Origin: Takakia lepidozioides
Lineage: Eukaryota; Streptophyta; Takakiopsida; Takakiales; Takakiaceae
NCBI GenBank assembly: GCA_030704615.1
Contig: CM060733.1
Span: 47,864,001-47,928,000 of the forward strand
Direction of reading: 5' to 3'
Length of the DNA stretch: 64,000 nucleotides
Part shown: in pieces, positions 35,523 to 47,800 of the stretch
Position numbering within the stretch: the stretch's first letter is position 1
Layout of the letters: every line of letters starts with the position of its first letter
Made by a program: the position numbers and the translations under genes
Notes under the pieces: generated by a model
Told to the model about the DNA's origin: nothing
The model's input: the letters and a program-made list of their open reading frames with translations, nothing else
Database searches by the model: none

Positions 35523-36480
35523 ATGGAAGACATATTTGCGGAAATGGTCGCCACATTGCAGAGTTTTCAGCTCCAGATGCAAGAACTTCGTACCTCTACC
35601 GCCCAATTGCAAGCTGATCAGTCTCAAGATCTTGGCAACGCTTTCCACAATTTGCAACAACAAATTTCAGAGTTAAAGGAGTCGAACAATGGATCTTCAA
35701 CCATACGAGTCCCTGCTGCAACAGCTCATACTGCAACGGTTCCTCTTCAATAGATTACGAGAGAACCAAAGATCAGCATGCCCGAGAAATTTGATGAGAC
35801 GAGATCAAGATTTTGCGGTTTTGTTCAACAAGTACGACTATTCCTATGACTACATCCACAACGCTACCCCGATGAAGGTATTCAAGTGAGATTCGTGGGC
35901 ACCCTTCTATCAGGCACTGCCCTATCTTGGTTTGCACCGCTATTAGAAAAAAAAATCGCATTTACTATATAATTTTGAAGCATTTATGTCCGAGTTCACT
36001 GCAACGTTTGGAGAGAATGATAGAGAGAGAGTTGTAGAGACAAAGATACGAAATCTTCGACAAGGAGCACGTCCTGCTTCCGTTTATGCTACCGAATTTC
36101 GACAACTTGCGTGTGACCTCGACTTGAGTTGCCGACAATGTCAAACGTGAGTACACTGAGCGAATTCATCACCCAAGTCATTGCATGCGATAATCGTTTG
36201 TTCGAAAGACGTCAAGAGAAGCGATCTGGATGGCCGACGACGCACCATGCCGCTGCTACTACGGCACCAAACACAACGATCCATCAGACATCCGGTAACG
36301 ATCCCATGCAAATTAATGCTGTCCGATTCAAGCCATTGACGTCACAAACAAAGACGACGTTCGAATGGATTATGCTTTTATTGTGAAGAAGAGGATCACA
36401 TATCATTAAACTGCCCCAACAAGAGAAGATTCAAAGCTCGGGGCACAACTCAAGTGTTCGATACGAGGAGGTCAAAAAAC
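35523..36480 (+). pseudogene. Chromovirus gag, disrupted
   Basis: The first 76 codons read a coiled-coil-like Gln-rich leader. After a stop the capsid continues in other frames (ISMPEKFDETRSRFCGFV, TLLSGTALSWF). A zinc knuckle, [14 protein letters not shown] (C-x2-C-x4-H-x4-C), lies at about 36375-36416. Several frameshifts break it. Confidence 0.8.
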
Positions 36481-36506
36481 GAAGATGTTCAGTCACAATA
36501 GGGACC

Positions 36507-39500
36507 ATGCGGCTGGACACCCCAAATTCCTCACCAAAAAAAGGTCTCTTTCTACCTCCAGACCTTGTACCTTGTTTCAGAGTTCCAGTAAAGATCAGGA
36601 TGCAAAATCGAGATATCTCCGTAGAAGCACTTTTGGACTCGGGCGCTTCAGCGTGTTTTATTGACAAAGACTTTGCGAAGCAACACAATTTAACGCTCTT
36701 AAGAAAGAAATTCTCGGCCCCTGTTGAAGTCATCGATGGACGACCGTTAGCATCAGGAAATATTGACCATGAAACTCAACCCCTTGAAGTGAAGCTTAAA
36801 AATCAAGCATCACAAATTGTTTTCAATGTCATCCAGTCTCCAGCAAATCCTGTGATCCTTGGACTTCCCTGGTTTGTACTTCATAATCCTGACATCGACT
36901 GGCGATCACGAAAAATTTCGGCAAGACAAAAATGCGAAAGTACAAAAGGTATTCAACCCCTGTTTCTTGGAGCTAGAGCCTTCATGAGAGCTACGAAAAA
37001 AGACGCGATATTTGCACTTTATGCCACTCCGATCAAAACCACAACAGACCAAGGTACTTCGACATTACCCACTCAATATCAAGATTTCAAGGATGTCTTC
37101 GAGAAGAAAAATGCAGACATGTTGCCAGAACATCGACCTTATGATTGTGCAATTGAGTTGCAAGAAGGAGACCAACCACCATTCGGCCCGATCTACAATT
37201 TATCTCAGACGGAGCTGGTTGCTTTACGCAAATACATTGATGAAAATTTGTCAAAGAATTTCATTCGACATTCGAAATCACCCGCGGGAGCACCTATCTT
37301 ATTTGTGAAGAAGAAAGACGGATTGTTACGCATGTGTGTGGACTATCGTGGGTTCAACAAAGTCACTATAAAAAATCATTACCCACTACCGCTGATTTCC
37401 GGACTCTTCGAGCAACTTGGACGAGCAAATTTTTTCACAAAGATCGACTTGAGAGGAGCTTACAACCTTGTACGAATAAAAGAATGAGACGAATGGAAGA
37501 CTGCTTTTCGCACAAGGTACGGACATTTCGAATACAGTGTTATGCCTTTCGATCTTACAAATGCTCCAGCAATTTTTCAACACATGATGAATGACATCTT
37601 TTGAGAATTTTTAGATGACTTTGTAGTCATCTATTTGGATGACATTTTGATATTTTCACAGAATGAAGAAGAACATGGTCGTCATGTACGCTTTGTCCTT
37701 GATAAATTGAGGGAAAAATGACTATATGCCAAGTTGGAAAAATATATTTTCCACCAATCTGAAGTCGAATTTTTGAGCTACATTATTTCCGACAAAGAAG
37801 TCTTTATGGATCAGAAGAAAATACAAACCATCATCGATTGGATTAAACCAACTTCAGTCCAAGATGTACAATATTTTCTTGGATTTGCAAATTTCTATAG
37901 AATCTTCATCAATGACTACTCCAAAATTGCTGCACCATTGACACGACTCATAGGGAAGGACAAATTTGTATGGGACGAGAAGGCTGACCAAGCATTTGAA
38001 AAACTAAAGCAGACATTTACAACGGCTCCAATACTGGTATATGCAGACCCATCTAAACCATTCTTTTTGGAAGCAGATGCATCGAACTTTGCGCTTGACA
38101 CGGTACTATCTCAATATGGTACAGATGGCCAACTTCACCTGTAGATTTTCGTTCTCGCAAATTTTTTGTTGCGAAGATCAATTATGAAATCCATGACAAA
38201 GAACTTCTAGCAATTATCGATGTTTTTGAGGAGTGGCGTCATCTATTGGAGGGAGCTAAACATCAGGTCACAGTCTATACCGATCACAAAAACCTCGAGT
38301 ATTTTATGAGTGTTCGTGTTTTGAATCGACGTCAAGCGAGATGGAGTATGTCACTAACAAGGTTTGATTTTGTTATTACCTGCCGTCCCGGACATCTTCA
38401 AGGAAAACCAGATGCTCTTTCTCGACGATCGTATCTTGCGTCAAAAGAAGGGGATGTAGCTTTTTACCAACAGAAATTCATCATCTTGAAACCAGCAAAT
38501 CTCCAATTGAATATGCTATCCATGTTCACCTATGATGATGTAGATATCATAAAGGAGATTCAGGAAGCACTGAAGAGCGACAAATTTGCTACGACACTAC
38601 GAAGTCACCTAAATCGACCTCGAAGACAACCCACATGTTACAAACGACTTCGAATTCAAAGATGATTTACTTTATTTCAAGGGACTTATCTATGTACCTC
38701 CAGGACCTACACGACTTCGAATTCTTCAAACATGTCATGATCTTCCGGCTGCAGGACATTTCGGCTTCAACAAAACAATGGAATTGATATCCAGGGACTA
38801 CTGGTGGCCGCAGATGAGGAAACTCGTGAAAGATTTTATAAAATCTTGCAACACAAGTGCTAGAGCGAAGGGACCATGACATCGACCTTACGGCCTTCTT
38901 CAACCATTACCCATTCCCAAGGGTCTATGGTCGTCCGTGTCTATGGACTTTATTATGGACCTTCCAATTTCCAAGACCACCGATTCAATCCTTGTTATTG
39001 TAGATCGTTTTACGAAGATGACACATTTCATTCCATGTAATAAGACGGTTACCGACGAGGAAACTGCAAGACTCTTCCTCAATAATATCTACCGCATTCA
39101 TGGACTCCCGAAGGAGATCGTATCTGATCGAGGACCACAGTTCATATCAAATTTCTGGAGGGGATTATGTCACATATTGGATACTAAGATCAACCTCTCT
39201 ACAACTAATCATCCACAGACTGATGGTCAAACCGAACGTGTAAACCAGATTTTGGAGCAGTATCTTCGCTGTACGATAAATTATCACCAAGATAATTGGA
39301 CGGACCTTCTGTTATTGGTTGAGTTTGCCTACAACAACACTATACATTCTTCGACCAAACAAACTCCATTTTTCTCCAATTATGGTCTTCATCCTTGAGC
39401 AAACCCTTTCCACATTAAGACTATTGGAAGCCCTGCTGCAGAAAAACCTTGCTACTCATCTCGCTACGATTCACAAGGAGCTTATATTCCACCTCGCAGA

Positions 39501-40002
39501 AGCTCAAAAACAATACAAGGAGTATACAGATCAACGTCGCCAACTCCAACCCCAGTTCGAGGTCGGAGATCGTGTGTGACTTCTTCCACGGGACATATAA
39601 ACCTCGCGACCATCAAGGAAGTTGGATTATCAACGCCTGAGACCATTCAAAATTATTCGACAAATAAATCCGGTCAGTTTTCAGCTTGAACTCCCACGAA
39701 GTATGCGCATCTATCCAGTCTTTCATGTTTCATTATTGGAGTAGTATCATCCATCGAATATTCCAGGGAGAGTCTCCGTACCACCTCCACCAATCGAAGT
39801 CAATCAGGAAATTGAGTATGAAGTCGACGAAGTTCTAGACTCTCGCATCAAGTATAAACGTCTTGAGTATTTCGTACATTGGAAAGGTTACGACATCAGC
39901 GAACGAACGTGGGAACCTTCATCCAACGTCGCCAATGCATCTGACAAAATCCAAGAGTTTCATCAACGATATCCAACTAAGCCCCGAGCTACACGTCAAT
40001 AA
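36507..40002 (+). pseudogene. Chromovirus pol polyprotein, disrupted, with C-terminal chromodomain
   Basis: Protease: [12 protein letters not shown] (about 36630). Reverse transcriptase: [14 protein letters not shown], then YLDD in [12 protein letters not shown] (about 37630). RNase H: the DxS region LEADASNFALD (about 38080) and TDHKNLEYF (about 38280). Integrase: zinc-binding segment at about 38720-38860, then D, D and E in MDFIMDLP, VSDRGPQF and NQILEQYL. A chromodomain, YEVDEVLDS...VHWKGY...ERTWEP, covers about 39810-39930; in family terms it steers insertion to marked chromatin. In-frame stops include 37485, 37602, 37719 and about 39397, and a one-base shift lies near 38138. Most stops fit CGA to TGA changes. 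Confidence 0.92.
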
Positions 40003-40612
40003 GACATCACAACGATGATATCAGCCAAGTTAGCTACAAGATGAAGACTCCACATTCAATGTACCTGATATACGCTAAGGAGATATGAACACCACACATC
40101 AGTATATATTCCAGCACTTCCAGCACTTCCAACACTCTTGTATCTTGTATTGGCAGTATGGAGTCATAGGAACCAGATACATTGGAGTTGTCGCTTACCC
40201 AGCTACCAGATCAGCCGTTCCAACTCTCACGACCTTCAACATCACGCCGACGCTCTCGAGACGATGGGCCACCAATGCGATGCGTACTTCCTCGTCTAGA
40301 CCTTGTACGACGGCAAGTGAAGCTTACTCGAAGTCTGATAATTCTGTTGGAGGTTGAGGCTTCGGACCCAGAGGACAACGAAATCATGTTTGAAGGCAGT
40401 TTCGAAAATCAGAATGCTCAAATTACTGCGTGGTCCCCAAGTTCAAGGTGTTGGACACTATCGATGGTTGCAAGGACCTATAAATCATTTGAGTCAAGAA
40501 CGAGGAGCCGAATACTTGGCAAGTACCATTCGCCGGATTTTGGATTTTCTCCAACTCTAAGCAAGTCCAAGATTTTACCGCTCTTCGAGGAACTCGGCGT
40601 TAGAGGAGGGGG
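40003..40612 (+). other. Non-coding spacer between pol and the 3' LTR
   Basis: No conserved domain. It ends in a purine-rich tract (AGAGGAGGGGG) immediately before the LTR, as expected of the polypurine primer for plus-strand synthesis. Confidence 0.6.
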
Positions 40613-41244
40613 TGATATCACGGACATAGCCCAGAGGAACTTACCAGGAGTAAATACCAGAAGTTATCAAGTTACCATGTTATCGGAAGTTACCATGACT
40701 TACCGTGATTTATCATGATCTACAATGATTTACCATTACTTACCAAGTTACCGGGAGTTTACCAAATTATCAAGAGTAACTTGGGAAACTGCTCGGGAAA
40801 CTTCATTTGGAGGAAACTTCTCTATCAAGATATCTTCTTTGTTTAAGGAAGCTTCTCCATCAAGAAACCTTTGTTTAATCTTGGAAACTTCTCCAACAAG
40901 AAACCTCTATAGGAGAAGCTTCTTATGGAAGTTTCTTAGTAGCCAGTATATATAGGAGGTGAGACTGGACACTCTTCAGTCTCGCCAACACCAGTTCAAG
41001 CTACTCTTGTTTCCAGTACTCCAGTCCAGTTCCCAATACTCTAGCCCATTTTCCAGTATCTGGTACTCTAGTCCAGTTTCCAGCATTCCAGTATTCAAGT
41101 CGTGTTTCAATGTCTTGTACTCTTGTTCATTGTTATAAAGATCGTCTTGATTTCATTCGGCCACGCCGACCTTGATTTCTTGTCTAGTCTTGTACCTCTA
41201 GTCTGATCTCTTGTTTGTGTTCAGTCATGTTCTCGTCCTTGACA
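40613..41244 (+). repeat. 3' LTR
   Basis: Starts TGATATCACGG after the purine tract and ends TTGACA. Compared with the 5' LTR it lacks about 16 bp near 41150 (after CTTGATTTC), probably a short-homology deletion. Its TATA box is at about 40947. Confidence 0.88.
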
Positions 41245-41245
41245 T

Positions 41246-43200
41246 TCAATGGTCAAAAAGTCTATCCGGGGCTGTCCAACAGCAGATTCTCACCGGTGTT
41301 AGAGTCATGAGATTCAAGTGAACTGGGTTTGGGGAAGTAAGTGTAAGCCTAAGAGAGAAAGTGTCAATGGAGAAGGTGTATACTGACATATCAATCTGAC
41401 TGAGTTCATCTAGAAACAGAATGGTAAGCTTGTTTTGCAGAATGACTAAAGCCCATGATTTGGGAGTTGGCTGCGGAGGGCCAAGTGCCAGGGTAGCCAG
41501 CCATTGTGGTGGGATTGTTTTAATAATATCCTGATATCCTTTGGATGCACGGGGCATCCCCACAGAACGGGCCATCGAATCTTGAGAGATGAGACTATCT
41601 CCCGACCATATGTTATGAATCTGTCTGACTCCGAGGCAGTCCCATTTGGACCATCTCTTAGCCTGGTTTTTCTGAGGAGCAGTTAGAGGTATGTCATTGA
41701 GAAACAAGTGTTGTCTTTTGATCTCATAGAAGTTGTTTGGCTGGGCTTTTGTGAGCAGTTTTCTGAGCCTTCCCCATGCCAACCAGATATTGGACCATAG
41801 AGAGGAGCTCACAGATTTAAGGTTGAAGCCTTGAGTGATCCAATGCAACGAGGGGGTCCAAGGGGTGTTTTTGAGTGGCAAGGAATTGGCAATGTGGTCA
41901 TAGACCAAAAATTTCCAGCATCCTCCTTCTGGTCCAAGAAAGTGCAGTATCCATTTTCCAAGGAGGGCCGCTATCTGTGTTTCAGGATCCAGAACCCCCA
42001 GTTTTATTTATTTATTTAGTAAACAGATCTATATCCAAGCTACGTGTGGTCTCTTGTTGTGAACGGAGCATTTTGCTCCCCATATGAAGTTCCGGAGGAG
42101 ACGTCTGATTTCTTGCATCTGTTTAGAGTTTGGGCGCGATGAGGAGGCATAGTACCATAGACCAGCCGAATGAATCTGATTCACAACTAAGGCTCTTCCA
42201 ATGAGAGAGAGATGTTTTGACCCCCAGTAGGTCAATTTTCTCTTCAGCTTGGTTAATGTAGAGGCAAAGATTTGTTGGTCTGTGAGGTTAATTCCATAGG
42301 TATATCCTAACAAGGTGGTTGTTTCGTTGGGCTGGAGCCAACTGAGACCCTGATCCACCCCCCAAGAGGGTGGTGAGCCCATAGTGGATGTTGCTAGGTC
42401 ACCAACGAGCAAGCCAAAAGTTTTGTTCCAATTAATTTTGAATCCCGAGGCTTTGCAAAAGGTACGCAGAGTATGTCCTGCTTGGTCCAAGTTTTCTGAC
42501 GTCGCTTGCAGCATTAAAAAGGTGTCATCAACGAACATAGAGTTAGTCAGGTAGGTGTACTGGCCCGTGATATAGTTTGAGATCCTAAGGCATGTTATGA
42601 ATTGGTTTTGCTGCAACATATATCCTAGGGTATCTGCCACTACCAGAAACAGAAAGGGTGAGAGGGGACATCCCTGTCTAACCGATCGCTGAAGAGGGAA
42701 GGAAGAAGACAAATGGCCATTTACAGTAACCCTACTGGATGAAGAGGTAAGAAGAATCTTAACCCACTTGCAAAAAGATTGAGGGAAGCCAAGTTTTACC
42801 AGGGCTGCAAGCAAGTAAGACCATTCCACCCGTTCGAAAGCCTTTTCAAAATCCAAGAGAAGAAGAACAATGGCTTGATTGGTCTTTAGGGCATAGTCTG
42901 GGATTTCCTGCGCAAGGAGGAGGTTGTCCAGAATATACTGGCCTTTAATAAGTCCTGTCTGGTTGGGACGAATAATGGATGGCAGAAGAGGTTGAAGTCT
43001 AAGGGCGAGGGCCTTGGCTATGATTTTGTAGGCGACATTCAGAAGGGTTATAGGATGGTAATTCGAAATATTTGTTCTATCCCCCTTTTTGTACAGCAAG
43101 GTAATAACCCCTTGAGCCATTGAAGGTGGCATCTGACCTTGCTGAAACAGATGATTGGCCATAGCTGTGAAATCTCCTGAAATCTCTGGCCACAATGCTT
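41246..43200 (-). pseudogene. 5'-truncated LINE (L1-type) reverse transcriptase
   Basis: From 43195 the minus strand reads ITLLYKKGD, then FEKAFERVEWSYL, then QGCPLSPFLFL, then FVDDTFLML and the thumb (HLSLIGRALVVNQI). These are the LINE/L1 reverse-transcriptase landmarks in order. The active-site text has Val where Ala is usual (FVDDT), but both Asp remain. The frame breaks at about 42029, beside an ATTT microsatellite, and resumes at 41908 to 41246. The endonuclease half is missing, as expected of 5' truncation. The LTR element sits at the end of the frame. Confidence 0.88.
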
Positions 43201-44450
43201 TATAAATAATTACAAACTAAAAATTCTTTATAAGTGTAAACAATATCCAAAATAAAATACGCATAAAGGAGGCGGGCCATAGTCATGAGCTGGCCTGTCT
43301 TCATTTCATTTTTACTCATCACGTTCAGAGGGGCACGAATTTTTAATACATTATATTTTTAGTTTGGGTTATTTTATGTTATTAAAATAAAATAAAATTT
43401 GTTTGATAACCGGATACTGAACCGCCGGAGGCCATCCTAAAATAAATTCGAGTTTTTTCATGGCTCCCTCTCCCCCGACGTTATAACTGTGGTTGCAATA
43501 AGAGAAGAGGGGCTGGCTATAATTTGCTTTGAGTTCAATGGTGAGGGCCATGTAAAGGCGGATTGCCCATAGGCCAAAATGAAACCAATAGAGGATATTC
43601 AAGCTGGAGACTCTGACTCCTCCAAACCAGCACCTCTGTCCACCTCTGCAGTGGTTGTTGTGCCTCTGCAGGTCCCCTCAAAGGGAAAAGAGAGGGTTGG
43701 GGAGGATGTGTAGCAGTGAAAAATAACAAAAAAAAGAAGAAAGAATGAGGACCTCGCAGTTTGGAGTCATCCCGCACAGGCCAGTGGGTCAAGCCCTCTT
43801 TATTCGACTGGATGGATGAAAGAAGGTAGGTAGGAAATGATGATTTTTGCGCTAGATGGACCTATCTTTAGATTAGCCAGCTTGTTTTCTTATAAGAGCT
43901 TGTTTAGGATTACAGGATATCCTAGGTGGCTGGAGGTAGCCTATACTATATGCGCACACAAATGCATGCATATGGAGGAATGTATGCGTGCATACAAATT
44001 TTAGATATGCATAGGAACAATGCACAACACTTAAATAAGGGTACCAAAAAAATTAAAAAAATTGTGATTCATCTAATCTTAGGGTCCATAGTCAAAATAT
44101 CAAAGGATGGAATAAGAATATTCTATATAGAATATTCCATATTCATTGTATTATTATTCACATGGGTGAGTGTAGGAATGGGAGATGAACATGTTGCTTT
44201 TATGGCTTTCCAACATGAGAAAAAAGGTCAAAAAATTAAAAAGTGACGAGGCACGGCTCCTTGTTAGATACAAATGGTGAAGGTACGGGCTCTTCCAATG
44301 GTGGGAGTCTAGTTTGAAGTTCAGAATGAAGCAATGCTAAGGGAATGCTAGGGAGCTTGACAATGCTAGGGAGCTTTGTTACATAGGTTTTGCAGTATCT
44401 ATATATCTATCTTCTGAAACATTTTTATTTTACAAAAACATAATGTCCAT
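43201..44450. other. A+T-rich spacer, no gene recognised
   Basis: Short frames only, with no domain. A local foldback, ATATTCTATATAGAATAT, lies near 44117. Confidence 0.4.
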
Positions 44451-44451
44451 C

Positions 44452-44525
44452 AGAGATAGAACCCACAACCTATCGGGTATCAAGCCTAGTTCATACCACT
44501 ACACTACCCATTCAGACTTGAAACA
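44452..44525 (-). repeat. tRNA-derived SINE-like head
   Basis: On the minus strand GGGTAGTGTAGTGGTATG (A-box type) is followed about 30 bp on by GTGGGTTCTATCT (B-box type). No target duplication was identified. Confidence 0.45.
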
Positions 44526-44874
44526 CTAATGAAATGAAACACTAATGAGATAAATAGTCACCCTGTGTGTACATAACATGCCACAATACTCATAAGGGTT
44601 GATCTTACTAATGATGAAATTTGATAGTGCTGAAGTGCATGTCGAACTTGCATTAAGGTAAAGGGATCTATGAAATGCAGTAGAGATCTATGTACAAACT
44701 ATTACATAGATAAATCAAATGACAGGAAGATAACATGAAATCTGATTTCAACACCATGTCATTTGCCCCATTTGTTTTACCTTACACTAGAGAGAAATAC
44801 ATGTATCATAAAAAATAACAAAAAATTCGGACTGACAATGAGGACAATGTATTGTATATGTAATTTCTAATTAC

Positions 44875-47800
44875 CTACATAACATCATCAGCTGATACTT
44901 CATCATCCGTGTCATAAGCCTGTGATTCAGAGGCATACACATCCATGAAAGCCTCAACTCTACGCAACCTATCCACGGATTGTCCAACAATAGCTGCTCT
45001 TCGGTCAAACAACAGATCATTGGAAAGACCTACATCACGTTGTTGATGTATTGAATGCAAAGCTTGGGACTCGGCATACGAAGGTAGATAAAACGATGAA
45101 AGAGGACTTTGGGGTAGACTATCGTAGATGGTCCGCACAATCCCATCACTGCATCACACATACATGTATACTTATGTTAACAAATCAAATGGGAATGGTT
45201 TGCTTTGCAAATAATATAGAGATTGCAACAAAGGGAATGGAGGCGAGACATACTCACTAGGAAGTACTGCCGAGATGAAGACCAAGCTTGCGCGCCACCT
45301 TAGGAGCGGGGGTTCCAACAAACTCACAGGACGTTGAATGGTTGGAGTTACCACAGATGAAACCAAAACGGGTTGAGTATTTTGAAGTGCAGAGAGACGT
45401 GCTGCATACAACGTCTGGTCCCCCTCAAGACCAAATACGTGACGTCCAGACTCGCGGGCAGCAATAAATGTAGAACCTGCAGGAAAAAAACATGCAATGA
45501 TGATATTATATCGGATAACAGTTAATGATCATGAATCAGCTCAGAAGATTTTAATTACAAAATGGAGACCAATGCAAACCTGTGCCAGCTGTGAGATCCA
45601 AAATGCGGGAGCCAGGAGGTGAGCATGTCTCCAACAACACTTGCATGAAGGCGGGACTACGGTCTCGCGCACCCCTCCAGGCTTGTTGAGGAGTTTGCAT
45701 GGGTAGTGCAACATCTGGAATGTGGTTGTAGATGGCATCCAACTCAACAGGGTCTGCAAGGGGGTCCACAACTTTGCCAGACTCACGCAGTTTGAATAGT
45801 CCTCCTTGCTTGGTGAGGACATGGGCGTGGAAGAACATGGTCTGTTAGACGTGCCATTTCCACAAAAACAGTGCACCCGGATGGTTTAATAATATGTATG
45901 AGAGTAGGAAGATGAAACATCAAACAATGAGATATTGAAGAGGGATGATTTTTACCTTTCCTGTCTGAGTGTGTAGAGGGGTGGTATTGATGCAAGTATA
46001 TTTCCTTGATAATACGGAAATAGAGCTGCCCCTGGAGTAAGAAAAGAGCTCCAATGCAAAGGAATCATCGGAGCCCTGCAAGAACACCAAGCATCCATTG
46101 TCATCCAACAGGTCATTAGCAATGGAGAATGCATACTCCCAATACCGTTTATCAAAAGCATTCCAGGGAGGAACCTGTACACCATCCAAACAGCCCTGTA
46201 CAGGCATTCCTGTTGGGCAGTCCACGATGATCATGTCCACAGCCACATGCACGCTTTTTCCATCCACAACACTAGACCAAGTTCCTGGCAACTGCAAACA
46301 ACATACAGAAAATGTAGGAGTCAATAGCCGGATGATGAGGATATAAAAACATCGAAGAATTCCTTACATTCAAGTTTGTTTGTTGGGGGAAACTCACATT
46401 TTTTAAGAACTCCATGAGCTCTTTCAAGGTCGCATCAGGAGATGTACTTGAGGCCTCCACCATATCAATGAAATGAGTAGGCATGATCTTCATGCGATAC
46501 ATGCTAGGTGCACCACCAGAAAATGACACTGCACTGTAAGGATGTTCGCCTGCCTTTGGCTTGTTTCCTCGAGTAGTAGGTGCAGGCACTACAACCAACT
46601 GATTTGAAGGATGTGAAGAACTACCAATAGGACCAGCAATAGAAGCCACACCTGCATTGACATCCGCACCTTTTCTTTTTCGTGATTTGCGTTTTGGTAC
46701 ACCCACAACGGCAGGGACCACTTGGGCTACAGCGTCAGCGGCCTGTGTAGCAATCTGTTCTGCATGCTCCAGATCAAGAACAGGGACTTCAGTGGAGATA
46801 CCCCCTTCATCACTCACTGACTGCCTGCGAACACATTCCTTATGAAGTCCCATTTCTGCATAGGGGATAGTACCCTTGGGCATATCCAAATACCAACCCC
46901 CCCCTTCCCGGTGTTCCACACCCCAATCTTCCTCAATTGCAGGTGTGTACATGGAAGCTTGTTGAGCACCAAACTTCCAGGCCATCAGAAACTTGGGCTC
47001 AGCCTTAAGTCGATCACTCGGTACAAGCACAAATCTCATGTACCTAAAATACAAACACATTCAAAGTTATTGTGGAGACAAATATTTATGCAACCTGTTC
47101 AACAATTGAACAAGCACATTAAGAAACATGTATATCCCAATGTACTAGAAAAATACTTGAAGCATAGACATTTTTGACTTACAAGGTGTATACACTATCC
47201 ATGTACAATGCAATGGAAAGATGGTACCTGAATAAAATCCGTCTCACCACCTTCTCCCCACCTGTTTGTTGTTCCCAATCATTGCCTCTGAATGGCCCCT
47301 TTGGCAATGAGAACTCTCTATGAAACAACTCATTGAAATGAGTCATCTTCCATGTATCCATGTAGTCTCCCAGACTCTCACTCTCTCCTTCCTCCAAGGC
47401 AACATGAAATTGGCCAAGCTGAGTGGTGTACAAGGCAAACTGAGCCAAGGCAACCTTGCGAAGCTGCCAGAAAATACAGTCAGTTAAATAACTATGTTAA
47501 TGTGTCATCAACAAAATGAATTAATTGCATTGAGAAGATAGTGATTGTATATGTACCTGCCACCAAAAAGTCCTTCTATTCAGCCAAGGATCAAGTGTTG
47601 GCCCACTGATAGGCCCGGGTGGAAAAAAATTACGGTCGTGAAGTGTTTGGTCTCCATTCCATATATGTAGCCATTCCACCTTTTCTTCAGGATCCACCCG
47701 GGCGGTAGCAATGTTCACCATTTTCTCTTGGGTCATTTCCTCTGATCCTGCCTTTACACGTGACCAATGCAGTTTAAGTTCTTGGAGAAACCCCTCTCCA

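Larger units (their letters stand above)
34841..41244 (+). mobile_element. Ty3/gypsy chromovirus LTR retrotransposon, defective
   Basis: Order: LTR, gag with a CCHC knuckle, protease, reverse transcriptase, RNase H, integrase, chromodomain, LTR. TCAATGGTCAA occurs on both sides (34830-34840 and 41246-41256). This is longer than the usual 5-bp duplication, so part may be chance. Both LTRs are present, but gag and pol carry many stops and shifts, so the copy is dead. No primer-binding site matching initiator-Met tRNA follows the 5' LTR. It sits at the 3' end of a minus-strand LINE frame. Confidence 0.92.
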
